37,555 bases of DNA from Rhodococcus marinonascens NBRC 14363 (GCF_001894885.1 NZ_BCXB01000036.1:1-37555); one strand, 5' to 3'; shown: positions 1-10,119, counted from the stretch's first letter. The notes: generated by a model from the letters alone, not told the origin. Translations and numbers: made by a program.

Positions 1-195
1 CTGGTCGCGGTGGTGTCGTGCGACACCAATCGTAGTTGCGTCGGCACGCCACTTCCAGCGCACAGGTGTCTCCACCGTGGGATTAGGGTCCACCGCATCC
101 AACGCTTTGGCGTCGAGGCCGGGTGTGTCCGGCGTCGAGCGCGCGCCCTTCCCGCTACTCTCGCCTAGCAGGCCGTTCTCGACTGGCTGCTCCAA
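1..195 (-). CDS. Possible 5'-partial protein of unknown function, runs off the left edge
   Basis: On the minus strand the frame is open from a TTG at 195 to the window edge, directly after an in-frame TGA. It encodes an N-terminus containing LDAVDPNPTVETPVRWKWRA, whose composition looks like real protein. It would be divergent from the thioesterase that starts at 239. No strong ribosome binding site precedes the TTG, and an internal GTG could be the true start. I do not recognise the family; only about 65 residues are visible. The 18-bp inverted repeat at 11-28 would lie inside this frame. Confidence 0.35.
   Translation of the reverse strand, partial: MEQPVENGLLGESSGKGARSTPDTPGLDAKALDAVDPNPTVETPVRWKWRADATTIGVARHHRDQ
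11..28. repeat. Perfect 8+2+8 inverted repeat
   Basis: TGGTGTCG, then TG, then CGACACCA, forms a perfect inverted repeat. It has the size of a TetR/GntR-type operator, but it may lie inside a partial minus-strand reading frame, so it could be a coincidence of coding sequence. Confidence 0.3.
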
Positions 196-238
196 ATGTC
201 ACAAGGCGCGTCCGTGCCGTCCATATCGAGGGGGATCG

Positions 239-700
239 TTGACCGCGAACACCGGATTCGACTTCACCACGGCGACCGGATTGGAGGTTCTCCGTCATCT
301 CGAGTCGACGCAGGACGGGCAGCCGAACATTGGGGAGCTGCTGGGATTGTCGATCGACTCGCTCGACGAAGGCCGAGTGGTGATGTCGCTGGAGCCGCGA
401 GAGCTGTTTGCGAATCAGCTGGGCACGATGCACGGAGGAATCTCGGCGACATAGCTGGATTCGGTGATGGGATGTGCCGTCCATTCCTCCCTGCCGGCGG
501 CGACCTCGTACACGACGTTGGAACTGAAGGTCAACTACATTCGGCCGGTGCCGATTACAGGCGGCAGATTGACCGGGATCGGGAACGTGATTCATCTCGG
601 TCGGCGGTCTGCCACAGCCGAAGGCCAGATCACCAATGCCGAGGGAAAGCTGATGGCACACGCGACAACCACCTGTATGGTCTTCCCCTCGAGCGTGTAA
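239..700 (+). pseudogene. PaaI-family hotdog thioesterase interrupted by an in-frame TAG
   Basis: The frame starts at TTG 239 after the purine-rich AGGGGGA. It encodes a PaaI/YbgC-like hotdog thioesterase, a family that hydrolyses acyl-CoA thioesters. The family's active-site helix region is plain: LGTMHGGISAT, then a TAG stop at 452-454, then LDSVMGCAVHSSLPAA in the same frame. Relatives normally read HGG..ATLLDSAMGCA here, so the TAG stands where a Leu codon is expected; TTG to TAG is one base. The remainder (EGQITNAEGKLMAHATTTC) is intact up to the stop at 698-700. Without readthrough the product would be about 71 residues and inactive. The 154-codon length is normal for the family. A sequencing error or a recent nonsense mutation are the two explanations. 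Confidence 0.8.
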
Positions 701-714
701 GGCAGTTGTCGGGC

Positions 715-2082
715 TCATACCTTCAGTTCGCCGACGTCGCGTTCACCCAGCGCGGGACGGGCTACCAGTTCCACCACGAGCAGAGCGGCCACGGTGACGA
801 CCACCATCACCACCACGACCATGCCCGACGGGTATCTCCAGAACACGAGGGTAATTACCGCGATCGCAATGATGGTCACTCGCAGTGGAATACGGAACTG
901 GGCCACCGCAGACTCGACGGGATACGGAGCCCGACCGTCCTTCGGTGTCCGCAACGCATTCACCGCCTTGCTGTACGCGCCGCGCACCGCGACCGCGGAA
1001 CCCGATGAACCCGTAAGATATCCGACGATCGCAATGACTACAGCCAGCACGAACACCGCACGCAGAGCGGTCCTCAGCGGCAAGAGGAGAGTGTCGATCA
1101 ACTCTGCTGCCGCCTGCGGCGACAGAACATCCGAGGGCACGGATCCGAGGTACACCGACCGACCGATTGCAATCGCCACCGCCAGCAGCGCCATGGCAAC
1201 CGCAAGACTGACCCCGACGAGTGTAATAGCTTTCCTGCGTGAACCTTTCGGAGACACCCATACGGCAGCGATAGCAGCGAGCAGAGTCAGCCAGGGCAGC
1301 ACACCGGAGGCCTTGTCCAGCGCAGAAGTCGCCCGCTGCGCCTTCACCAATTCGGGCGCCTCGAACAACACGAACGACTTGTCGATCGCGGGGATATTGT
1401 TCGCGAAGGCGAACCCACGCTCGGTCAATCTCGTACGGACCCTGTCGATGATCGGCCCGAGTGAGATGCTGACGGTGCCCTGGTCACTGATCTCGATCGC
1501 TGCCCTGGTGTTGCCCGTGAGCACCGCAACCAGACCCTGATGTGCTGCCCGGTTGGCCTGGATCCACAAGGCTTCGAACTCGTCGGAGGAAATCAACGAT
1601 GCGGTCGTGTTGCGTACGAAGGACCGAGCCTGATCGGCGATCACCGGTGCCAGACCGACCACCACGTCTGGGACTCGGGGCGCGTTCTCCGTGATCGAAG
1701 TCAACGCCTCAGCGGTGACGTTCTCGACGTCCAGTCGAGTCATGAGCTCGTCAGTGATTTGATCGGCAAGTTCACCTTGCATTACTGGATTCGAGCTCAA
1801 GGGTGCGACCGTCTGAACGTAGCGATCGGTATCGAGAACCTCGCTGCGAGTGAACCGTGCCAGGACGGCGGAAAATCCCAGCGCCACAACCAAGACCAGA
1901 AGCAGCACCGTCGCAGTCCAACGCAGTGCCGGGTGACCGGCCGGCCGCTCGCCACCGCTGACTGGCGCCGTCGCCGGTTCCCTGCCGGATTCACTACGAA
2001 GCTCTGCGACTTCCCGTCTGAGGCGTTCGAGTTCTGCACGCTCCGACTCGTCGAGCGGTTCCTCAGCTCCGACAGCTTTCAT
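715..2082 (-). CDS. Conserved actinobacterial membrane protein with N-terminal coiled coil
   Basis: 455 residues. Residues about 10-35 form a charged coiled-coil segment (ESERAELERLRREVAELRSE), followed by a transmembrane helix at about 55-75 (TVLLLVLVVALGFSAVLA). A soluble, probably extracytoplasmic stretch of about 190 residues (starting RSEVLDTDRYVQTVAPLSSN) comes next, then at least four more hydrophobic segments toward the C-terminus. Related integral membrane proteins of unknown function are common in Streptomyces, Mycobacterium and Rhodococcus. The ATG is preceded by GGGGTGA. It converges on the broken thioesterase with 14 bp between the stop codons. No catalytic motif is recognisable; a structural or envelope-stress role would be a guess. 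Confidence 0.8.
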   Translation of the reverse strand: MKAVGAEEPLDESERAELERLRREVAELRSESGREPATAPVSGGERPAGHPALRWTATVLLLVLVVALGFSAVLARFTRSEVLDTDRYVQTVAPLSSNPVMQGELADQITDELMTRLDVENVTAEALTSITENAPRVPDVVVGLAPVIADQARSFVRNTTASLISSDEFEALWIQANRAAHQGLVAVLTGNTRAAIEISDQGTVSISLGPIIDRVRTRLTERGFAFANNIPAIDKSFVLFEAPELVKAQRATSALDKASGVLPWLTLLAAIAAVWVSPKGSRRKAITLVGVSLAVAMALLAVAIAIGRSVYLGSVPSDVLSPQAAAELIDTLLLPLRTALRAVFVLAVVIAIVGYLTGSSGSAVAVRGAYSKAVNALRTPKDGRAPYPVESAVAQFRIPLRVTIIAIAVITLVFWRYPSGMVVVVMVVVTVAALLVVELVARPALGERDVGELKV

Positions 2083-2118
2083 CGAATCACCCCGCTCGGC
2101 TAGCGAACCTCGCCGACT

Positions 2119-2529
2119 CTAGGCCCGGGCCCGAACGCGATCGTTATCCCATGTCGAGACCGCCCAGATGACGACCACATCGAGCGCAATGATCACCATC
2201 GACCACCACGGGTAGTAGGGCAGCCACAAGAAATTGACTATGATCGACAACCCCGCAATGACGATCGCGGCACCCCGCGCCCAGGTTTGGCCGGCGATCA
2301 ACGCCAGCCCGGTCAAAGCGATCAGAACGCCGACCACGAGATGCACCCAGCCCCACCCCGTGACGCTCCAGGTGTAGATATATTCGGTACCGACAACAAC
2401 GATGTCGTCCCTCGCGATTGCCGCGATTCCCTGGAACGCCTGGAGAACACCCACCGTGGCGAGAAGAACCCCCGCGGCAAACGACGCTCCCTCGGCGAAA
2501 CCCTGTTTGACGTTCGAATTCTCGGTCAC
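2119..2529 (-). CDS. DUF7144-type four-helix membrane protein
   Basis: 136 residues from GTG 2529, chosen because GGGAGGGAA stands just upstream; the longer frame reaching 2649 lacks this support. The sequence has four hydrophobic helices: ASFAAGVLLATVGVLQAFQG, then WVHLVVGVLIALTGLALIAG, a third at about 88-108 and a last one containing YYPWWSMVIIALDVVVIWA. The pattern, with a Tyr/Trp-rich link before the last helix, matches small actinobacterial membrane proteins annotated as DUF7144. Function is unknown. It ends 36 bp upstream of the start of the 455-residue membrane protein on the same strand, so the two may be cotranscribed. It is divergent from the sulfatase gene. Confidence 0.75.
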   Translation of the reverse strand: MTENSNVKQGFAEGASFAAGVLLATVGVLQAFQGIAAIARDDIVVVGTEYIYTWSVTGWGWVHLVVGVLIALTGLALIAGQTWARGAAIVIAGLSIIVNFLWLPYYPWWSMVIIALDVVVIWAVSTWDNDRVRARA

Positions 2530-2727
2530 GGCAGTTCCCTCCCGATAACGGGTGACCGGCACAAACTTCTCCGGTTCGGCAGTGCGATGTCTCCAATATG
2601 ACCCACAACCGGTGGCTACGGAACGAATTTCGCAATATTTGACGATCACGAACTGGTCGACAATTAGGCATCACCTACCTCGAGAAGTGGACCGAAACTG
2701 GTGAATGTGACTCGGGACCGCCGAAAA

Positions 2728-2751
2728 CTCGAAACCTCGAAACCTCGAAAC
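2728..2751. repeat. Three tandem copies of CTCGAAAC
   Basis: Three contiguous 8-bp units CTCGAAAC lie in the 311-bp divergent spacer between the DUF7144 gene (start 2529) and the sulfatase gene (start 2841). The rest of the spacer shows no gene. An 8-bp period does not match the DNA helical repeat, so replication slippage is as likely as a regulator array. Confidence 0.5.
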
Positions 2752-2840
2752 CCCTTGTCACGGGCTCCGCCGACAGAGAATCATCGAATAAGGGCCGCCT
2801 CCATTCATTGCGGGCGGCAACCCTGAGGATGGAGAGCGCG

Positions 2841-5741
2841 ATGAGTGATGACACCAAGCTGATCCTCGTAGCCGGCTACCGAGATCTCGAGGTCGGCCGC
2901 CGCGAATTCGACGCCCTCGCCGATCAGGTGAAAACCAAGCAGATCGAACTCCGGGGCGCGGCACTGGTGGCCAAGGACTCCGACGACAATGCCACCGTGA
3001 TCGACACCGGGGACCATCTGGGCCGCAAAGGCGCCGGTTGGGGTGCGGGAGTCGGTGTCGTGATCGGCCTGTTTGCCCCGCCGTTGCTGGCCGCGACCGC
3101 GGTCGGTGCCGGTGTCGGCGCGCTGGCCGGCAAGTTCGCGGACCACCGGATGAAGAGCGGTCTGGAAGACAAGATTGGCCAGGCACTGGGCGCCGGTACA
3201 TGTGTGGTGATCGCCGTCCTGCCGTCGGACAGTCGGCTGCCGGTCGAAAGGGTGCTGAACGAGTCGGCGATGACCTCGGTTGTCGAGATCGACAAGACGA
3301 GCCTGAAAGACCTCGAAGCGGCACTGGCGGAGGCGATGGGCAAATTCGAACCAGACCGCACGCAACTCCCGATTCCCGACCGCAACTTCGGGGGGACGAT
3401 GGGCCGCACCGTCGCGGAGTCGGTGGCGGACTGGACGATCGTGCCCGGGACACAGGCGCCCGAGGGCTCCCCGAATGTGCTGGTCGTCCTGATCGACGAT
3501 GCTGGGTTCGGCGGACCCGACACCTTCGGCGGCGGGATTCACACACCTACTCTGAGCCGGGTAAAGCAGAACGGGCTGACATACAACCGCTTTCACGTCA
3601 CAGCTGTGTGCTCACCAACTCGAGCTGCTCTACTCACGGGGCGCAACCACCACCGGGTGGGATTTGGTTCGATCGCAGAGTATCCGGGACCCTTCCCCGG
3701 CTATACGGCCGTGCGACCGAGAAGTTGCACGGCGCTGCCGCGTATCTTGCGCGAGAATGGTTACGTCACAGGAGGGTTCGGGAAGTGGCACCTGACGCCC
3801 GACAATGTGCAGGGTGCCGCGGGGCCGTTCGACCACTGGCCGCACGGGTGGGGATTCGATCACTTCTGGGGCTTCCTGAGCGGCGCTGCCGGACAATACG
3901 ACCCGATCATCACCCAGGACAACTCCGTTCTCGGTGTACCCGAGAGTAAGGGCGACGAAGGCTACTACTTCCCCGACGACCTCACCGACAAGGCTGTGGA
4001 GTGGTTGCACGCAGTCCGGGCGCAGGACTCGCAGAAGCCGTGGATGATGTACTACTCCACCGGGTGCAGCCACGCACCACATCACGTGGCGAAGGAATGG
4101 GCCGACAAATACGCGGGGCAATTCGACGACGGCTGGGACGTGTACCGGGAGAAGACCCTTGCCCGTCAGAAGAAACTCGGCATCGTGCCCGCCGACACCG
4201 AGCTGACCGATCGACCCGACTTGTTCCCGGCCTGGGACACCCTGTCCGACGAGCAGAAGAAGCTTTTCGCACGGCAGATGGAGGTCTTCGCGGGGTTCTC
4301 GGAAAACGCCGATTGGAACGTCGGCCGCCTCCTCGACTCCATCGAGGACGCGGCCGACCTCGACAACACGCTGATCTTCTACATATGGGGCGACAACGGC
4401 GCCAGCATGGAAGGCACGGTCACCGGCTCGTTCAACGAGATGACCTTCCTCAACGGGGTGGTCCTCGACGCCGAACACCAGCTGAAGCTGATCGAAGACT
4501 ACGGCGGGATAGAGAGACTCGGCGGCGACCACACCGCTCCGCACTTCGCCGCCGCCTGGGCACACGCCAACAACACTCCATTCCAGTGGGGCAAGCAGAT
4601 GGCCAGCCACTTAGGCGGTGACCGCGACCCGATGGTCGTCGCGTGGCCCGACCGGATCAAGCCCGACAAGCAGATCAGGGGGCAGTTCACCCACTGCGTC
4701 GACATCGCACCCACCGTCCTCGAAGCCATCGGACTACCCGAACCCACACTCGTGGACGGCATCGAGCAGGAGCCGATGGACGGCACGAGTTTCCTCCACA
4801 CCTTCGACGACGCCGTCGCCGCCGAGCGGCACACCGTGCAGTACTTCGAGATGTTCGGCAGCCGCGCCATTTACCAGGACGGCTGGTGGGCGTGCACCAG
4901 ATTGGACAAGGCTCCCTGGGACTTCTCGCCGGACACCCTCCAACGGTTCGCGCCCGGAGTCTGGGATCCGGCCGACGACATCTGGGAGCTGTACTACCTG
5001 CCCGACGATTTCTCACAGGCCAAGGATCTCGCGGCCGACAACCCGGTCAAACTCGAATCGTTGAAAGAACTGTGGTGGCGCGAAGCCGAAAGTAACCGGG
5101 CGCTGCCGCTTCTCGGAGGGATGTCGATTTTCTTCGGCCTGCTACCGCCGATGCCGACCACTACCCGATTCACCTACAAGGGCGATGTCCAGAATGTGCA
5201 GCGCGGCATGATTCCCCGCATTCTGGGGCGGTCCTACGCCATCGAGGCGCATCTCGAGGTGCCCGAAGGAGCCGAAGGCGTGATCGTCGCCAACGCCGAC
5301 TTCATCGGCGGGTTCGGGCTCTGGATCGACGACGCCCGTAAACTCCACCACACCTACTCCTTCCTCGGCGTGGAAACCTACAAGCAGGTGTCCGAGCAGC
5401 CGATCCCGACCGGGGACGTGACGGTGAAGATGCAGTTCGATGCGGACGCAACGACACCTGGTACCGGCGGGCACGTGTCGTTGTGGGCCAACGGAGAACT
5501 GATCGGCGGAGGCAACATGCCCCGGACCGTGCCCGTGGCCTTCTCGTCGTATGCAGGCATGGACGTGGGCCGCGACAACGGCCTGGTCGTCGACCTCGAC
5601 TACGAGGACAAGGCGCCGTACGCGTTCACCGGAACCGTGCGAGAGGTGGTATTCGACCTCCAACCGGCACGCCACGAGGCCGAGAAGGCTCTACACGAAC
5701 ACGAGGCGATGCAGGCAGTCGGGCGGGGCGCCTCTGGCTGA
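2841..5741 (+). CDS. DUF1269-arylsulfatase fusion protein
   Basis: 966 residues from ATG 2841, preceded by GGAGAG at 2831-2836. Residues about 1-170 form a DUF1269-like domain with a glycine-rich hydrophobic zipper around residues 66-95 (GWGAGVGVVIGLFAPPLLAA). From about residue 210 the protein is a type I arylsulfatase: metal ligands in LIDDAGFG (D219, D220), the formylglycine motif CSPTR with Cys257 as the residue to be oxidised, GFGKWHL, and a later WGDNGASMEG metal/active-site region. The last 250 residues resemble the C-terminal region of long actinobacterial arylsulfatases. It should hydrolyse sulfate esters with Ca2+, after maturation by a formylglycine-generating enzyme, which is not encoded in this window. 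There is no classical signal peptide; the DUF1269 zipper may tether it to the membrane. A DUF202 protein follows 85 bp downstream. Confidence 0.92.
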   Translation: MSDDTKLILVAGYRDLEVGRREFDALADQVKTKQIELRGAALVAKDSDDNATVIDTGDHLGRKGAGWGAGVGVVIGLFAPPLLAATAVGAGVGALAGKFADHRMKSGLEDKIGQALGAGTCVVIAVLPSDSRLPVERVLNESAMTSVVEIDKTSLKDLEAALAEAMGKFEPDRTQLPIPDRNFGGTMGRTVAESVADWTIVPGTQAPEGSPNVLVVLIDDAGFGGPDTFGGGIHTPTLSRVKQNGLTYNRFHVTAVCSPTRAALLTGRNHHRVGFGSIAEYPGPFPGYTAVRPRSCTALPRILRENGYVTGGFGKWHLTPDNVQGAAGPFDHWPHGWGFDHFWGFLSGAAGQYDPIITQDNSVLGVPESKGDEGYYFPDDLTDKAVEWLHAVRAQDSQKPWMMYYSTGCSHAPHHVAKEWADKYAGQFDDGWDVYREKTLARQKKLGIVPADTELTDRPDLFPAWDTLSDEQKKLFARQMEVFAGFSENADWNVGRLLDSIEDAADLDNTLIFYIWGDNGASMEGTVTGSFNEMTFLNGVVLDAEHQLKLIEDYGGIERLGGDHTAPHFAAAWAHANNTPFQWGKQMASHLGGDRDPMVVAWPDRIKPDKQIRGQFTHCVDIAPTVLEAIGLPEPTLVDGIEQEPMDGTSFLHTFDDAVAAERHTVQYFEMFGSRAIYQDGWWACTRLDKAPWDFSPDTLQRFAPGVWDPADDIWELYYLPDDFSQAKDLAADNPVKLESLKELWWREAESNRALPLLGGMSIFFGLLPPMPTTTRFTYKGDVQNVQRGMIPRILGRSYAIEAHLEVPEGAEGVIVANADFIGGFGLWIDDARKLHHTYSFLGVETYKQVSEQPIPTGDVTVKMQFDADATTPGTGGHVSLWANGELIGGGNMPRTVPVAFSSYAGMDVGRDNGLVVDLDYEDKAPYAFTGTVREVVFDLQPARHEAEKALHEHEAMQAVGRGASG

Positions 5742-5826
5742 CGATCGCGGGCCCCGCCGGGCCTGATTCTCACATCGAGGTGTCTCCTGGTTCGCCGGGC
5801 CGCCACCTCATCACCGAGGAGGCAGC

Positions 5827-6174
5827 GTGAAACGCGACATTCATGGCACGACCCAGCCCAACGTCGGCAGTGTCGCGCGTGACCACCTCGCCAACGAGAG
5901 GACATACCTGGCGTGGCTGCGGACGGGCATGAGCGTCGCGGCAATCGGTGTCGCGGTCGCGAAGTTCGCCCCAGATCGTGGCGGCAACGCGGTGGCGTCC
6001 GGTCTGATCCTCATCGTTGCAGGACTGCTGGTGTCGGGCTATGGGACGTTCCGGTATCGGAACGTCGGCCGCCAAATCGAAGCGGGTGTCTTCGCGCCCG
6101 CCGCGTTCGGTGCGATCGGGACGGCAAGTGTCGTGATGGTACTTGCCGCCGTCGCTGTCGTGATCTTGATTTGA
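5827..6174 (+). CDS. DUF202 (YidH-like) small membrane protein
   Basis: 115 residues from a GTG start preceded by GAGGAGG. The family signature is clear: RDHLANERTYLAWLRTGMS, then three transmembrane helices (about 35-50, 57-75, 90-113). DUF202 proteins are small inner-membrane proteins of unknown biochemical role. It lies 85 bp after the sulfatase on the same strand, so co-transcription is plausible, and a partnership with the membrane-prone DUF1269 part of the sulfatase is possible but unproven. It converges on the aminotransferase gene. Confidence 0.88.
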   Translation: MKRDIHGTTQPNVGSVARDHLANERTYLAWLRTGMSVAAIGVAVAKFAPDRGGNAVASGLILIVAGLLVSGYGTFRYRNVGRQIEAGVFAPAAFGAIGTASVVMVLAAVAVVILI

Positions 6175-6257
6175 TGCTCGAAATGGGGCCACATCACCGG
6201 ACGCATCGAACCCGTGCCACCCTTTGACTCAGCCGCGATGGGCGGCTCAGCCAAGTT

Positions 6258-7694
<1,437 letters not shown>

Positions 7695-7836
7695 AACACA
7701 AAGTGTAGACGCCTCTACACAGTCGATGGAATCCACCCCGATCCGGACCTGAATGCGCACTGCTGACCACGACCAGTGCTAACGTCGCCCCGAAATCGGC
7801 CACCTTCGGCAGCAAGAGAATCGGGACGGAATCAGG

Positions 7837-8352
7837 ATGTACTCGAGTAGGACAGCACACGCAGCCCGCGCCGCAGTGTTGGCAACGACACTCGCCGCAG
7901 TCGTGGCAACACTGTCGGCATGCGGCGGGGGCAGCGACGAAGCGGTCCCCTCAGCTGCGGTGAACTGGGACGCGGCGGAGCCGTGCACATTGGCGGATGA
8001 CGAGACGCTCGCCCCACTGATCACCACTGACTCCAGCGAAGGCATCACTGCCGACCGTGAGGACCGCCGCGCCTGCATCTGGGGGATGGCGGAGACGCTG
8101 AACACCGTGACAATCAGCACCACCGGCGCGCCGCAACCAGGCAAGCCGCTGCGCACCCTCGACGTCGGCGGGCTCGAGAGCCGAGTGCTCGCCGAAAGCA
8201 AATACCAGTGCATCCTCGAGGTCACCACCGCCGCGGGCACACTGTCGATCGAGACGAAATTCGGCCTCGACGCGATCACGACCCCGGACAGGTCGTGCGA
8301 CCGTTCCGTTGGCCTCGCAGAGCATGCGGTCAACCAGTTGCACTGGGCCTAG
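7837..8352 (+). CDS. Secreted lipoprotein, DUF3558-like
   Basis: 171 residues. Lipoprotein signal peptide with hydrophobic core VLATTLAAVVATLSAC; the Cys of LSAC at about residue 29 would be diacylated. The mature part starts with a short linker and has Cys residues at PCTL, ACIWG, QCILEV and SCDRSV, a spacing typical of the two-disulfide DUF3558 lipoproteins of actinomycetes, which have no established enzymatic function. The family call rests on pattern only. The ATG follows a purine-rich GGAATCAGG. It is divergent from the SRP RNA and ends 59 bp before tRNA-Ser. Confidence 0.75.
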   Translation: MYSSRTAHAARAAVLATTLAAVVATLSACGGGSDEAVPSAAVNWDAAEPCTLADDETLAPLITTDSSEGITADREDRRACIWGMAETLNTVTISTTGAPQPGKPLRTLDVGGLESRVLAESKYQCILEVTTAAGTLSIETKFGLDAITTPDRSCDRSVGLAEHAVNQLHWA

Positions 8353-8411
8353 AACGGCCAGTTACCTGCCCGTTTAACAGTCAGCCGCCGTCGTTGGGTA
8401 TGCTCCTCCAC

Positions 8412-8499
8412 GGAGGATTCGCCTAGTGGCCTATGGCGCTCGCCTGGAACGCGGGTTGGGTTAACGCCCTCAGGGGTTCAAATCCCCTATCCTCCGCCA
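8412..8499 (+). tRNA. tRNA-Ser (anticodon GGA)
   Basis: Acceptor stem GGAGGAT pairs with ATCCTCC, then discriminator G and encoded CCA. The anticodon stem-loop is CTCGC-CTGGAAC-GCGGG with anticodon GGA, reading UCC/UCU. The long variable arm (TTGGGTTAACGCCC) is the serine class II feature, and the T arm is AGGGG-TTCAAAT-CCCCT. It is followed directly by a strong terminator and by an integrase relic, so its 3' end may have served as an attachment site. Confidence 0.96.
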
Positions 8500-8503
8500 C
8501 GAG

Positions 8504-8547
8504 GGAACCCCCTGTGAACTGGACTTGTTCAGATCACAGGGGGTTCC
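8504..8547 (+). terminator. Rho-independent terminator after tRNA-Ser
   Basis: A perfect 14-bp stem, GGAACCCCCTGTGA pairing with TCACAGGGGGTTCC, with a 16-nt loop and followed by TTTTC. It starts 4 nt after the tRNA 3' end. Confidence 0.9.
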
Positions 8548-8582
8548 TTTTCGTTCTCATGCAAGAGAATATGTAATATCGA

Positions 8583-8963
8583 CTACCCGAGAAGGCTGCT
8601 GAGACTGTCCGCGGCCGCCCGTTTCATCGTCAGTGTCACGTGTGTATAGGCGTTCATCGTGGTCGCAATCAAGTGCCCCAGCCGTTCCTGCACCACCTTC
8701 GGGGCTCACCCGATTCCAGCAACAGCGTCGCGTGGGTGTGACGCAAATCGTGAGAGTGAGGGTAGGCAGCCCGCCTTCACCCAGGGCTGCTATCGCCTTC
8801 TCGACCTCCAGCCGCCATCGACGAGAGATCTTGTTCGGGGATCGGGCCTCGCCCGCCGGATTGACGAAAACGAACGCGCCGGACTGGCTGAGTTCCAACG
8901 ACACCGCACCCCGCTGCGCCCGCCATGCCTTGAGTGCCTGGGCAGTGTCGGGACACGCAGATC
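8583..8963 (-). pseudogene. C-terminal relic of a phage-type tyrosine integrase, multiply frameshifted
   Basis: Translating the minus strand across frames gives a recognisable C-terminal half of a tyrosine recombinase: DTAQALKAWRAQRGAVSLEL, then GAFVFVNPAGEARSPNKISR in one frame; the catalytic box HDLRHTHATLLLESG in a second; and SPKVVQERLGH followed by MNAYTHVTLTMKRAAADSL up to the TAG at 8583-8585 in a third. HxxR, the LGH box and the nucleophilic Tyr all survive but in different frames. Single-base shifts lie near 8751, 8703 and 8949. The N-terminal half is gone. It sits 84 bp from tRNA-Ser with its 3' end toward the tRNA, the usual arrangement for an element integrated at a tRNA 3' end, so this is the scar of an old integrative element. 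Confidence 0.88.
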
Positions 8964-9165
8964 ACAACATCTCAGATGTCAAAAAGCCTTCTGCCCTGCT
9001 GAAATTCGAATCCCTGGACAAATGTCCACACTGTTCCGGTTCGTGCCGTACAGTCCTCAGCCGACAAAAGGTCTGTTCGGTTTCGAACGATCGATGCCCT
9101 GCGCGTACCCGTGGAGATGTCGGCACCAGCGTCGCCTTCTCCCCGAACAAAGGAGCCCGAGCACG

Positions 9166-10119
9166 ATGCCGCACACCGATGTTGCCCCGTCTGGCCATCG
9201 CATCGCCCCCTACATGAAGTCGCGCATCCGGCGGCGCACAGCCGGGCTCGCCGCAGCCCTGACGGCGGGCCTGATGCTCACGGCCGGACCGGTCGCGCAC
9301 GCCGAAACCGGCTCCGTCCCCGTCGGTGAGGGGCCGCGCGGGGTGGCGATAACCCCCAACGGCACCCTCGCGTACGTCACCAACATGGACGACGACACGG
9401 TGTCGGTAATCGATACCGCAGACAACACCATCGTCAGCACCATCGACGTCGGTGGCGGGCCGTACGGTGTGGCGATTACCCCCAACGGCAACTACGCCTA
9501 CGTCGCCAACAAGTGGGACGACACGGTGTCGGTAATCAACACCGGCACCAACCAAGTCTCCGGACCCCCGATCGATGTCGGTGGCGGGCCGTGGGGGGTG
9601 GCGATCAGCCCCGACAGTGACCACGTCTACGTCACCAACGACGAAGACGGCACGGTGTCGGTAATCGACACCGACACCAACCTCGTCACCGAAGACCCGA
9701 TCGATGTCGGCGACGGGCCGTACGGGGTGGCGATCACGCCCGACGGCAACCTCGCGTATGTCGCCAACGATGAAAACGTGGCGGTAATCGACACCGACAC
9801 CAACCTCGTCACCGCATTTCCGATCAACGTCGGCGGGTATCCGGTCGGAGTGGCATTCACACCCGACGGCACCCGCGCCTACGTCACCAACAACGACTAC
9901 GACGCGGTATGGGTGATCGACACCGCCACCAACCTCGTCACCGGAACCCCCATCAACGTCGGCGCAGGGCCAACCGGGATAGCAATCACCCCCGACGGCA
10001 CCCACGCGTACGTCACCAACCGCCACGCCAACTCGGTATCGGTGATCGAGATCGAGCCAACGCCATCGACGTCGACGTCGCCGTTCGGCAGCCTCGGCTC
10101 CTTGGGTGCGCTGTTCTGA
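9166..10119 (+). CDS. Secreted YVTN-repeat beta-propeller protein with Ser/Gly tail
   Basis: 317 residues from ATG 9166, chosen for AGGAG at 9151-9155; an internal ATG at 9214 (MKSRIRRR) lacks such a site. The signal peptide has hydrophobic core LAAALTAGLMLTAGPVA and probable cleavage after AHA at residue 46. Six repeats of about 42 residues follow, each of the form VGxGPxGVAITPDG..AYVTN..(D)TVSVIDT, the YVTN beta-propeller pattern of cell-surface or secreted proteins. There is no catalytic motif; binding or scaffolding at the envelope is the usual guess. The C-terminus ends in a low-complexity tail, SPFGSLGSLGALF, echoed by other secreted products in this window. A second YVTN gene lies at the right edge. 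Confidence 0.88.
   Translation: MPHTDVAPSGHRIAPYMKSRIRRRTAGLAAALTAGLMLTAGPVAHAETGSVPVGEGPRGVAITPNGTLAYVTNMDDDTVSVIDTADNTIVSTIDVGGGPYGVAITPNGNYAYVANKWDDTVSVINTGTNQVSGPPIDVGGGPWGVAISPDSDHVYVTNDEDGTVSVIDTDTNLVTEDPIDVGDGPYGVAITPDGNLAYVANDENVAVIDTDTNLVTAFPINVGGYPVGVAFTPDGTRAYVTNNDYDAVWVIDTATNLVTGTPINVGAGPTGIAITPDGTHAYVTNRHANSVSVIEIEPTPSTSTSPFGSLGSLGALF

Noticed and set aside
3630..4610. 326-codon frame antisense to the sulfatase
   Set aside because: It lies wholly inside the well-supported sulfatase gene and has a Val/Gly/Arg-rich shadow composition.
8659..9165. Upstream extension of the YVTN open frame to 8659
   Set aside because: This stretch is antisense to the integrase relic, lacks a signal-peptide start, and a proper ribosome binding site and ATG occur at 9166.
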